Source of the DNA: Streptomyces sp. SCSIO 75703
GTDB taxonomy: Bacteria > Actinomycetota > Actinomycetes > Streptomycetales > Streptomycetaceae
DNA: 64,000 nt
Direction: 5' to 3'
NCBI RefSeq assembly: GCF_036607905.1
Contig: NZ_CP144555.1
Span: forward strand, 2,542,001 to 2,606,000
Shown piece after piece: positions 35,830 to 44,204 of this stretch. Within the stretch, counting starts at the first letter, position 1; the number at the start of each line of letters is the position of its first letter. The notes under the pieces are model-generated. The model made no database searches. It saw only the letters and a list, made by a program, of their open reading frames with translations, and was not told where the DNA came from. The position numbers and the translations under genes were made by a program.

Positions 35830-35858
35830 ACAATAACGCGATGTATCGCGTCTCACAA
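35830..35858 (-). promoter_or_regulatory. DrrAB-like promoter whose spacer is a palindromic operator
   Basis: On the minus strand: -35 TTGTGA (35858-35853), a 17-bp spacer, -10 TATTGT (35835-35830). The spacer holds the perfect inverted repeat ACGCGAT-AC-ATCGCGT (35851-35836). A repressor bound there would block RNA polymerase completely. Such AT-flanked GCGAT repeats fit PadR- or TetR-type regulators; no such gene is adjacent, so the regulator is unknown. The start codon is 114 bp further on. The remaining 35859-36067 is GC-rich filler with GGGCC-type repeats and no gene. Confidence 0.75.
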
Positions 35859-36067
35859 TGGACTTACCTGCTCGAGTGACGTGGAGTGATGCGGGTTGAC
35901 GCCGGGCGGCACCGCGCGGGACGGATGCCCACGGATGACGGGAGCCGGTCCGTGCTGGTGGGAGCCGGGTCACGAGCGGTACGGGCGGGCCGGGCGGGCC
36001 GGGCGGTACGGGCGGGCCGGGCGGGCGCCGTCCCCGCGGCGGGGCCGCGCGCCGTGGGGACGCGGGC

Positions 36068-37297
36068 TCAGGCGATGACCGGGTATCCCGCGTCCCGCAG
36101 CGCCCGTTCCACCTCGGCGCAGTGCTCGGGGCCCTTCGTCTCCAGGTGCAGTTCGACCTCCGCCTCCGTGAGCCCGAGCCGGGGGTCGGTCCGGACGTGG
36201 CTCACGTCCAGGACGTTGGCGTCCACCACCGACAGCACGCCGAGCAGCGTGGCGAGGGCGCCCGGCCGGTCGGTCAGCCGCAGCCGTACGGCCAGGTAGC
36301 GGCCCTGGGCGGCCATCCCGTGCCGCAGCACTCCCTGCATCAGCAGCGGGTCGACGTTGCCGCCGGACAGCACCGCCACCACCGGCCCCTCGAAGGCACC
36401 GGGGTCGCTCAGGAGCGCGGCCACCGGGCTCGCCCCCGCCGGTTCCACGACCAGCTTGGCCCGTTCCAGGCAGAGGAGCAGGGCGGTCGACAACGCGTCC
36501 TCGGAGACGGTGCGCACCTCGTCCACCAGGTCGGCGACGATCGCGAACGGCACCTCGCCGGGCCTGCCGACCTTGATCCCGTCGGCCATCGTGACCGGGT
36601 GTCCGACGGTCAGCGGGCGTCCCTCGGCCAGCGACGGCGGGTAGGCCGCGGCCCCCTCGGCCTGCACGCCCACCACCCGTACGTCGGGCCGGACCGCCTT
36701 GACCGCGACCGCGATCCCCGCGACGAGCCCGCCCCCGCCGACACCGACCACCACGGTCCTGACCTCGGGGCACTGTTCCAGGATCTCCAGGCCCACCGTG
36801 CCCTGTCCGGCGATCACGTCGGGGTGGTCGAAGGGGTGGATGAACACCGCGCCCGTGCGCTGCGCGTACTCCTGCGCGGCGGCCAGCGTCTCGTCGACCA
36901 CCTGTCCGTGCAGGCGCACCTGCGCCCCGTACTCCCGGGTCGCGCTGACCTTGGGCAGCGGGGCGCCCTTCGGCATGAAGACGGTCGCCTCGACGCCGAG
37001 CAGCGAGGAGGCGAGGGCCACGCCCTGCGCGTGGTTGCCGGCGCTGGCGGCGACGACCCCGGCGGCGCGTTCCTCGGGGAGCAGGCCGGCGATGCGCACG
37101 TAGGCACCGCGCAGCTTGAAGGAGCCGGTCCGCTGGAGGTTCTCGCATTTGAGGTGCACCGGGGCGCCGACGAGCTGGGTCAGGTGCCTGCTGCCCTCCA
37201 TCGCCGTGACGCGTGCCACGCCCGCGAGCATCTTCTGGGCTCCCCGCACGTCGTCGAGGGTGACGGACCGGAGTGAGGCGGCCGTGCTGTAGCTCAT
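36068..37297 (-). CDS. ilvA: Threonine ammonia-lyase (threonine dehydratase)
   Basis: 409 residues; PLP enzyme converting L-threonine to 2-oxobutyrate and ammonia, feeding isoleucine synthesis or threonine catabolism. Schiff-base lysine is K61 in RTGSFKLRGAY, the phosphate-binding loop is GVGGGGLVAG, and a C-terminal ACT-like domain (about residues 325-409, RLTDRPGALATLLGVL...) is present. The single short ACT domain resembles catabolic/actinobacterial forms rather than the two-domain E. coli IlvA. GGAG precedes the ATG. Divergent from a MarR gene. Confidence 0.92.
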   Translation of the reverse strand: MSYSTAASLRSVTLDDVRGAQKMLAGVARVTAMEGSRHLTQLVGAPVHLKCENLQRTGSFKLRGAYVRIAGLLPEERAAGVVAASAGNHAQGVALASSLLGVEATVFMPKGAPLPKVSATREYGAQVRLHGQVVDETLAAAQEYAQRTGAVFIHPFDHPDVIAGQGTVGLEILEQCPEVRTVVVGVGGGGLVAGIAVAVKAVRPDVRVVGVQAEGAAAYPPSLAEGRPLTVGHPVTMADGIKVGRPGEVPFAIVADLVDEVRTVSEDALSTALLLCLERAKLVVEPAGASPVAALLSDPGAFEGPVVAVLSGGNVDPLLMQGVLRHGMAAQGRYLAVRLRLTDRPGALATLLGVLSVVDANVLDVSHVRTDPRLGLTEAEVELHLETKGPEHCAEVERALRDAGYPVIA

Positions 37298-37441
37298 GGC
37301 TCCAGCATCGCAGCCCCGGGGCCTCGGTGACCGCCGTGACCACGCTCCGAGACCGGCTTCCCGCAGCGCCGGTACGCCGTGCGGCCCGGCCGCGTACCCT
37401 GTCCCCCAACCCAGCAGCCCTCCACGAAGTGAGCCCCGGCC

Positions 37442-37972
37442 ATGCCCACTACACCTGGAATGTCGATGGACATGACGACCGCCGGTGACACCGGTCTTCT
37501 CGACTCGCTCCAGCACGAGGTGGCGCTGTTCGCCCGACGTGCCGAACAGACCCGGCTCGGCGGGGTCGGGCAGGTCCGCAACTCGATGGACCGCGCCGCC
37601 TACCTGCTCCTCAACCGTCTCGACAAAGAGGGGCCGATGGGCGTCAAGGCGCTCGCCGCGAGCATGGGCATCGACTCCTCGACGGTCACCCGGCAGGTGG
37701 CTCCGCTGGTGGACACCGGCCTCGTCAAGCGGACCTCGCACCCCGAGGACGGGCGGGCGGTGGTGCTCCAGCTCTCCCCGCGGGGCGTGACGCGGCTGGA
37801 CGAGGTGCGTTCCTCCCGCCGCCGGCTCATGGCCGAGCTGACCCACGACTGGTCGCCGCAGGAGCGCGAGGTGTTCTGCACGCTGCTCACCCGTTTCAAC
37901 CGCGCCCTCTCCGCGCGTACGGCACCGCAGGCCGGCCCCGGCACGGCGCGGGAGTCGTCCCAGGCGTCCTGA
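37442..37972 (+). CDS. MarR-family transcriptional regulator
   Basis: 176 residues with a winged helix-turn-helix: RAAYLLLNRLDKEGPMGVKA, then LAASMGIDSSTVTRQVAPLV, then the wing SHPEDGRAVVLQLSPRG. No ligand can be inferred. Starts 144 bp from the divergent ilvA, so it may act on that intergenic region. ATGs at 37442 and 37460 are both possible. Downstream, 37973-38383 is a 411-bp GC-rich stretch in which I see no gene. Confidence 0.88.
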   Translation: MPTTPGMSMDMTTAGDTGLLDSLQHEVALFARRAEQTRLGGVGQVRNSMDRAAYLLLNRLDKEGPMGVKALAASMGIDSSTVTRQVAPLVDTGLVKRTSHPEDGRAVVLQLSPRGVTRLDEVRSSRRRLMAELTHDWSPQEREVFCTLLTRFNRALSARTAPQAGPGTARESSQAS

Positions 37973-38383
37973 CCCGCGGGACCCCGGGCCGGCCCTCGGC
38001 GACCTGCCCGGACCCTGCCCGGACCCTGGCGGACACGCGCCGGACTCCGGGCAGACGCGACGTGGGTCCCGGCCGCGCCAGGCGGGCCCCGGCCGGGTCG
38101 GGGGGCCGGGCCGGCTCGCGTCGGCAGCGCGCCGCGAGAGCCCCGCGACGCCTCCGTGAGCCGGACCGGGGCGCCCGTCGCCGGAAGGCGGACCGTGCCG
38201 GAGTCTTGACCGGGTGGGCCACCCCGGGTCCGATAGTGAGACCGGGCCCGGCCGGCGCACGGGAACGGCTTCCCGCGCGCGTACGCGTACGGCGGGCCCG
38301 CCGGTGGCGGCGTGCCACGTGCCCGCCCCGCCGAATCCGAGGTCCGGGGGCGCGGCGTCGCCCGCCAGGCAGGGGAGGCGCGG

Positions 38384-38890
38384 GTGCGGGAGCGGCGGGC
38401 GTCCCTCCGGGCGCTGCGGGACCGGGAGTTCGAGGCGTTCGTCGCGGGCGCGTCCGGACGGCTGCTGCACACGGCCACGCTGCTCACCGCGGAACCGCCG
38501 GACGACAACCCGCGCGCGTACCGCCTGCTGTCGTCGGCCCTCGCCCACACCTACGCGCACTGGGGCCGCGTGCGCGGCGAGGACCCGTACGTCCGGGCCC
38601 GCTCCCGTCTGGCGACCCGGTTCGCCCGCGAGACCTGGCCCCGCCACGGGGGTGGCCGGCGCCGCTTGCGCGGACCGGCCGCCGGGGTCCTGGCCGGTCT
38701 GCCCGCACAGCAGCGCCTGGTCCTGGTGCTGCGGCTGTTCGAGGGGGTCGCCGAGGAGCAGACGGCGGCGCTGCTGGGGCTGCCGAGGGAACGCGTCGGG
38801 GCGCTGTGCGACCGGGCCGTGGCGACCCTGCTGCATCCGCCCCGGGACCGCTCCCGGCCGGTGGCCGAGCCGAAGGCGGCGGCGCCGTGA
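38384..38890 (+). CDS. ECF sigma factor-like protein
   Basis: 168 residues from GTG 38384, chosen because GGGGAGG (38372-38378) precedes it. REFEAFVAGASGRLLHTATL at the start resembles region 2 of SigE-type ECF factors, and LPAQQRLVLVLRLFEGVAEE with QTAALLGLPRERVGALCDRA is a region 4 helix-turn-helix. Region 2 is short and partly degenerate, and a basic linker (RHGGGRRRLRG) replaces part of the usual sequence, so promoter recognition could be altered. A small basic membrane protein follows, which may act with it. Confidence 0.7.
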   Translation: MRERRASLRALRDREFEAFVAGASGRLLHTATLLTAEPPDDNPRAYRLLSSALAHTYAHWGRVRGEDPYVRARSRLATRFARETWPRHGGGRRRLRGPAAGVLAGLPAQQRLVLVLRLFEGVAEEQTAALLGLPRERVGALCDRAVATLLHPPRDRSRPVAEPKAAAP

Positions 38891-39083
38891 GGGACACGCG
38901 GGCGGGACGCGCCGCGGCACCCGGCACGCCCGCACGGGGTGTCGCCCGCCGGACCGTGGACACGCCGGGGCTGCGCCGCAGGGAGCGGGACACGCCCGTC
39001 CGGCGCGGCGCCGCATCCGACGCGTGCCCGGCACGGCGGGCGTGTCGGCCACCGTGCGCGCGACGCGCCCGCGGGTGGCGGCC

Positions 39084-39341
39084 GTGAGCCCGGCACGGCA
39101 GGAAGCCGCCGCCCGTCAGATCATGGAGGCGTCACCGCCGCGCGTGCCGCCGGGCCTGTACGCGGACGCGCTGCGCCGGGGCGTCCGCGCGCGGCGCCGC
39201 CGTACCGTCGCCCGCCGCCTGGGGTGGGGCCTGTTGTGCGCCGTGGTGGCGGCGTCGGCGGTGTGGGCGCTGACCGTCCGGCCCTGGGCGGAGCCGCCGT
39301 CGGAGACGACCCCACCCGTGCCGGGCTGGACGGGCTGGTAG
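39084..39341 (+). CDS. Small basic membrane protein next to the sigma-like gene
   Basis: 85 residues from GTG 39084 (GTG 39042 would add 14). The N-terminal half (QEAAARQIMEASPPRVPPGL then YADALRRGVRARRRRTVARR) is cytoplasmic and basic; a single helix (LGWGLLCAVVAASAVWALTV) follows and a short proline-rich tail lies outside. The layout resembles small anti-sigma or sigma-associated proteins, but no zinc-binding HxxxCxxC is present, so the role is only suggested by the neighbour. Confidence 0.65.
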   Translation: MSPARQEAAARQIMEASPPRVPPGLYADALRRGVRARRRRTVARRLGWGLLCAVVAASAVWALTVRPWAEPPSETTPPVPGWTGW

Positions 39342-39352
39342 GCCGGGGCCGG

Positions 39353-40507
39353 TCAGCCGAGCGCCCGCTGGAGGTCCTCCAGCAGGTCGTCGGCGTTCTC
39401 GATGCCGACGGAGAGGCGCACCAGGTCGCCGGGGACCTCCAGGGCGGAACCGGCCACCGAGGCGTGCGTCATGCGGCCGGGGTGCTCGATCAGCGACTCG
39501 ACGCCGCCGAGGGACTCGCCGAGCGTGAAGACCTTCGTGCGGTCGCAGAGCGCGACGGCCGCCTCCTCGCCGCCCTCGACGCGGAACGACACCATGCCGC
39601 CGAACGCCTTCATCTGCTTGGCGGCGATCTCGTGCCCGGGGTGGTCGGGCAGCCCCGGGTACAGGACGCTCGTCACGCGCGGGTGCCGGGTCAGCATCTC
39701 GGCGACCTTGGTGGCGTTCTCGCTGTGCCGGTCCATGCGGACGGCGAGCGTCTTCGCGCCGCGCAGCACCAGCCAGGAGTCGAACGGCCCGGCCACCGCG
39801 CCCATGGCGTTCTGGTGGAAGGCGAGCTGCTCGCCCAGCTCCTGGTCCTCGACGACCAGGGCGCCGCCGACGACGTCGGAGTGGCCGCCCATGTACTTGG
39901 TCAGGGAGTGCACGACGACGTCGGCGCCGAGCGCCAGCGGCTGCTGGAGGTACGGCGTGGCGAAGGTGTTGTCGACCACCAGGCGGGCCCCGCCGTCCCG
40001 GGCGACCTGGGCGAGGGCGGCGATGTCGGTGATGCCGAGCAGCGGGTTGGAGGGGGTCTCGACCCACACAGCCTTGGTCTTGGGGGTGAGGGCCGCGCGC
40101 ACGGCGGCGGGGTCGGAGGTGTCGGCCACGGACCACTCCACGCCCCAGGCGGTGGCGACCTTGGCGAAGAGCCGGAAGGTGCCGCCGTAGGCGTCGTCGG
40201 GGATGACCACGTGGTCGCCGGGGCGCAGCAGGGCGCGCAACAGGCAGTCCTCGGCCGCCAGTCCGGACGCGAAGGCGAGCCCGCGGCGCCCGCCCTCCAG
40301 CGCGGCGAGGTTCTCCTCGAGCGCGGTGCGGGTCGGGTTGGCGCTGCGGCTGTACTCGTAGCCGCCGCGCAGGCCGCCCACGCCGTCCTGCTTGTAGGTC
40401 GACACCTGGTAGATCGGCGGGACGACCGCTCCGGTCAGGGGGTCGGGGGTGTTGCCCGCGTGAATCGCGAGCGTCTCGAAGTGCTGACTGATGTGCCTGT
40501 CGCTCAT
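39353..40507 (-). CDS. metB: Cystathionine gamma-synthase
   Basis: 384 residues; PLP enzyme of the Cys/Met metabolism family joining O-acyl-homoserine and cysteine to cystathionine. Motifs: YEYSRSANPTR (residues 50-60), NPLLGITD, and Schiff-base K204 in SLTKYMGGHSDVVGG. Length is typical (380-390). The family also includes cystathionine gamma-lyase and O-acetylhomoserine sulfhydrylase, so the exact reaction rests on overall similarity. Convergent with the small membrane-protein gene, 11 bp apart. Confidence 0.88.
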   Translation of the reverse strand: MSDRHISQHFETLAIHAGNTPDPLTGAVVPPIYQVSTYKQDGVGGLRGGYEYSRSANPTRTALEENLAALEGGRRGLAFASGLAAEDCLLRALLRPGDHVVIPDDAYGGTFRLFAKVATAWGVEWSVADTSDPAAVRAALTPKTKAVWVETPSNPLLGITDIAALAQVARDGGARLVVDNTFATPYLQQPLALGADVVVHSLTKYMGGHSDVVGGALVVEDQELGEQLAFHQNAMGAVAGPFDSWLVLRGAKTLAVRMDRHSENATKVAEMLTRHPRVTSVLYPGLPDHPGHEIAAKQMKAFGGMVSFRVEGGEEAAVALCDRTKVFTLGESLGGVESLIEHPGRMTHASVAGSALEVPGDLVRLSVGIENADDLLEDLQRALG

Positions 40508-40604
40508 GAGCCCTGAGGGTAGTGCCGGCGGCGGCTTCCCGCGTTGTCCACAGGACGGGGGACCCGTTGGCCAATTTCCGGCGGCGTCTGGTTCGCTTGG
40601 TGGC

Positions 40605-41723
40605 ATGGAGATTCTCTGGGTCCTGATGGCGGCGGTCCTGTTCGGGTTCGTGCTGCTCCCGCTCCTGCGGCGCCGGCGCGGGGCGGTCGGGCTGGTCGCG
40701 CCGGGCCACCCGGACGCCGCGGACCCCGCGACGTACGGCTTCGCCCGTGAGGAGGAGCTGGACATCCGCATGCCGGGGCCGGACCAGGACCTCCTGGACG
40801 TCCTGGACCTGGTGCAGCGCACCCAGGACCACCGGGCGGCGCAGCAGCTCCTCGCGGGCACGGAGCGGGAGGGCGAGCGGCGCTGGCAGCGCGTCCAGGC
40901 GTTCGCGGGGGCGGCCTCGCTGGAGCTGCGGCAGCGGCCGGGCGGGGCGGGCGAGACGCCGGGCGGGCAGTGGCTGCGGGTGTGGCGGGCCGAGCAGCCG
41001 AAGGACGCCGGCGGCGCGGCGGTGCACGCCGAGTTCCTGGTGCAGCAGGCGTGGCGGACGGCGACGCCGGGCACGGACGAGTTCCGGATCATCATGGAGG
41101 AGGCGAGGTCCGCCTGCGGGACGGCCGCGCTGCTGGCTCCGGGCGACCCGATCCCGTACATCGTGGAGCTGTCGGTGGCCCGGGGGCTCGGGTATCCGCG
41201 GGCGGAGTTCGAGCAGCTCTGGCTGAAGATCCTGGACCGCGCCCCGGAGCACATGGGCGCGCACCTGGCCGCCCTGCACTACTGGTGCGAGAAGTGGCAC
41301 GGCTCGCGCGAGCTGGCGTACTCGTTCGCGGAGGCCGCGGCGGCGCGGGCGCCGCGGGGTTCGCTGCTGGCGGCGCTGCCGCTCTTCGCGGTCTTCGAGC
41401 ACCTGCCGGACCTCACGCTGGTCCGCGGTTTCTACCAGAGCGAGGTCGTCTCCCGGGCGATGCACGGCGCGCTGCACGCGGTGCACTCGGCGCGGCCGGA
41501 CGACCCGATGCAGGCGCACGTGCGCCATCTGCTGATCTTCTTCCTCGTGCGCGCGGAGCGGTGGGCGGAGGCCATGCACCAGATAGTGGCCGTCGACGGC
41601 CACGTCGGTGCCCTGCCGTGGACCCTGTCGCCGGACCCGGCGTCGGAGTTCGCGCTGCACCGCGCCATGGCGGTGGCGGGGTACGAGGCGAACGGCGGCA
41701 GCCCCGCGACCCTGGCGGGCTGA
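40605..41723 (+). CDS. Membrane-anchored TPR-like hypothetical protein
   Basis: 372 residues. One N-terminal helix (MEILWVLMAAVLFGFVLLPL) then a basic stop (RRRR) and a large cytoplasmic, Ala-rich helical domain that looks like degenerate tetratricopeptide repeats (ERRWQRVQAFAGAASLELRQ, HLAALHYWCEKWHGSRELAY, AERWAEAMHQIVAVDGHV). I recognise it only as a conserved actinobacterial neighbour of metB. Divergent from metB by 97 bp. Confidence 0.78.
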   Translation: MEILWVLMAAVLFGFVLLPLLRRRRGAVGLVAPGHPDAADPATYGFAREEELDIRMPGPDQDLLDVLDLVQRTQDHRAAQQLLAGTEREGERRWQRVQAFAGAASLELRQRPGGAGETPGGQWLRVWRAEQPKDAGGAAVHAEFLVQQAWRTATPGTDEFRIIMEEARSACGTAALLAPGDPIPYIVELSVARGLGYPRAEFEQLWLKILDRAPEHMGAHLAALHYWCEKWHGSRELAYSFAEAAAARAPRGSLLAALPLFAVFEHLPDLTLVRGFYQSEVVSRAMHGALHAVHSARPDDPMQAHVRHLLIFFLVRAERWAEAMHQIVAVDGHVGALPWTLSPDPASEFALHRAMAVAGYEANGGSPATLAG

Positions 41724-41788
41724 GCCCGGGGGCCGCCTGCCGCCGTACCGCCTCGGCCTGGCGGACGGGGGCCCGGCCGGACGGCCCG

Positions 41789-42472
41789 TCAGGTGGCGGC
41801 GTTCTCCCGTACGGTGATGCGGCCCTCGCGGAGGGTCGCCAGGCGGGGGGCCTGCCGGGCGAGGGCGGAGTCGTGGGTGACCATGACGAAGGTCAGGCCC
41901 AGTTCCTTCCACAGCCGGTCGAGCACGTCCATGATCTCGTCGCGGGTGGACTCGTCGAGGTTGCCGGTGGGTTCGTCGGCGAGCAGCACCTTGGGCCGCT
42001 TGACCAGGGCGCGGGCGATGGCGACACGCTGCTGCTGGCCGCCGGACATCTCGGCGGGCAGGTGGCCGTGCCGTTCGGCGAGGCCGACGGAGGCCAGTGC
42101 CTCGGCGGCGCGTTCGCGGCGCTGCCCGGCCTTCACGCCGAGCGGGACGAGGGCGGTCTCGACGTTCTCCCGCGCGGTGAGGGTGGGGATGAGGTTGAAG
42201 GACTGGAAGACAAAGCCGATGTTCTCGCCGCGCACCCGGGTCAGCCGGGCCTCGGGCAGGGCGGCCAGGTCGGTGCCGTCGAGGACGACGCGCCCGGAGG
42301 TGGGGCGGTCCAGGGCTCCCAGCATCTGCAGCAGCGTGGACTTGCCGCCGCCGGTGGGGCCCTGGATGACCAGCCGGTCGCCGTCGGCGATGGTGAGGTC
42401 GACCTCGTCGAGGGCGCGCACGGTGTCCTTGCCGCGGGTGTGGTGCTTGGAGACGCCGGTGAGTTCGTACAT
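41789..42472 (-). CDS. ABC transporter ATP-binding protein (MacB/LolD type)
   Basis: 227 residues: Walker A GPTGGGKST near 39-47, Q-loop GFVFQSFNLIPTLTA, signature MSGGQQQRVAIARAL near 143-157, Walker B VLLADEPTGNLD and H-loop VMVTHD. This is the compact form that pairs with FtsX/MacB permeases for mechanotransmission or export. AGGAG precedes the ATG. It lies downstream of its permease gene, whose frame is broken, so the transporter may be inactive. Confidence 0.92.
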   Translation of the reverse strand: MYELTGVSKHHTRGKDTVRALDEVDLTIADGDRLVIQGPTGGGKSTLLQMLGALDRPTSGRVVLDGTDLAALPEARLTRVRGENIGFVFQSFNLIPTLTARENVETALVPLGVKAGQRRERAAEALASVGLAERHGHLPAEMSGGQQQRVAIARALVKRPKVLLADEPTGNLDESTRDEIMDVLDRLWKELGLTFVMVTHDSALARQAPRLATLREGRITVRENAAT

Positions 42473-42570
42473 GGTGCAACTCCTGGGAGAGGTGGGGGTG
42501 GTGCGGGCCGGCGCGCGTGGGGCCGGCCGGTGCGGGTGCGGCCGTGCGGGCGCGCGGCCCGCGGGGGCGG

Positions 42571-44038
42571 CTACGTGACGCGCCGCAGGGCGTCCGCGGG
42601 GCGCAGCCGGGAGGCCCGCCAGCCGCCGAAGGCGCCCGCGACGAGTCCGCCGGCGACCGCGAGGCCGACCGCGAGGCCGATGGTGGTCACGCTGACGGGG
42701 GCGGTGAGCGCGACGTCCAGGGTCTGGTCGGCGGCCCGCGGGCCGGCCCCGGCGAATCCGCCACCGCCGCCGAAGGAGCCGGGCCCACCCCGGTCGCCGC
42801 CCGAGCCGGCGCCGAGCCGCGCCTGGAGGGTGGGGCTGACGGCGGTGACGGCGTAGGCGCCCGCCAGGCCGAGCGCGATGCCGAGGGCGCCGCCGGTCAG
42901 TCCGCTGACGACGGCCTCGCCGACCACCTGGCCGGTGACCCGGCGCGAGCGCCAGCCGAGCGCCTTGAGCGTGCCGAACTCGCGCACCCTGCGGGAGACG
43001 GCCGAGGAGGTGAGGAGTCCGGCGACGAGGAAGGCGGTGGCGAGGACCAGGCCGGACAGCCACCGGCCGACACCCCCGGCGAGCGAGGACGCGGTGGACA
43101 GGGAGCCGGAGACGGTCTCGGCGAGGTCGGCGGAGGTGGTGACGGTGGTGCCGGGGACGTTCTTCCGGATGGCGGCCTTGACGCCGTCGATGTGCTGGGA
43201 GTCGGTGGCCTTGACGTAGATCGTGGTGATCTTGTCCTTGGCGTCGGCGAGGGTCTGCGCCCGGCTCAGCGGGATGTAGAGGTCGGCCGCCGCGTCGCCG
43301 CTGTCGGCGGTGACGATGCCGACGAGGGTGAACTCGGTGCCCTTGACGGTGACCTTGTCGCCGGTCTCCAGTCCCTTCCTCTGTGCGTACGCCGCGTCGG
43401 CCACGGCGACGGCCGCATCGGTCTCCGACGCCGTGAAGGTGCGCCCGTCGGTGAGTGCGGAGGAGGTGAGCGGGCCCAGTCCGGGGTGGGTGACGTCGGT
43501 GCCGTAGACGGTGTGGCTGTCGACGTCGAAGTCGGCGCCGCCGCCCTCGACGCGCGTCCCGGGTCCGCCCGGCCGGCCGCCGGAGTCGCCCTGTTCCGTC
43601 CCGCCGGGGCCGCCCTGCTGGAACCGGCCGCGGGTGAACTCGCCGCTGAACCTTGACGACTTGGAGGCTCAGCCCGCCCACCGCGTCCGCGACGCCGCTC
43701 TGTGCGGCGACCTTGTCGACGGTGGTGGCGGCGAGCGTCTGGAAGCCCTGGACCATGACCTGGTCGGTGCTCTGCTCGGCGTCGTCGCCGTCCTCCTGCG
43801 CGTCGAAGCGGAACCGCGGCCGGTCGGAGGGGGTGGGCGCGGACGCGGCCTTGGTGACGGTCATGTCGGTGCCGAGTCCGTAGAGCGACCGGAGGACCCG
43901 GTCCTGCGCCTTGTTCATGCCCGCGGAGACCGCGTCGACGACGATGACCAGCGCGATGCCCAGGGCGAGGCCGGAGGCGACGACGAGGGCCGCCTTCCGG
44001 CGGCGGCGCAGCTCGCGCCTCAGGTACGTGAAGAACAT
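42571..44038 (-). pseudogene. FtsX/MacB-like ABC permease with a frameshift
   Basis: The N-terminal frame (MFFTYLRRELRRRRKAALVV, first membrane helix, then ...DAVGGLSLQVVK) runs from 44038 to about 43655. The protein continues in another frame as FSGEFTRGRFQQGGPGGTEQ and on through VADAAYAQRKGLETGDKVTV to the three C-terminal helices (SGLVLATAFLVAGLLTSSAV...) ending ASRLRPADALRRVT at 42571. The break is at 43651-43657, where the plus strand reads CCTTGAC; removing one base restores a full ~488-residue permease. All other family parts look intact, so this is either a recent inactivation or a sequencing error. Confidence 0.85.
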
Positions 44039-44121
44039 GGCCGCACGGTAGGGACGCCGTGTGATGGTGCCGTAAGGCCGTCATAAGAGAACGATGAGAA
44101 GCCGGTCGCGACCGGACGGCG

Positions 44122-44159
44122 GACGCCCGCCGCCCCTCGGATCGAGGGGGGCGGGCGTC
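44122..44159 (-). terminator. Terminator hairpin after the L,D-transpeptidase gene
   Basis: 17-bp stem with one bulged G: GACGCCCGCC-G-CCCCTCG (44122-44139), loop GAT, complement at 44143-44159. It lies 46 bp past the transpeptidase stop and before the permease gene. Confidence 0.75.
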
Positions 44160-44204
44160 ACAGCGCGGTTTGTCAACGGCCCCCGCGCCAGGGGCCGTCG
44201 GGTG

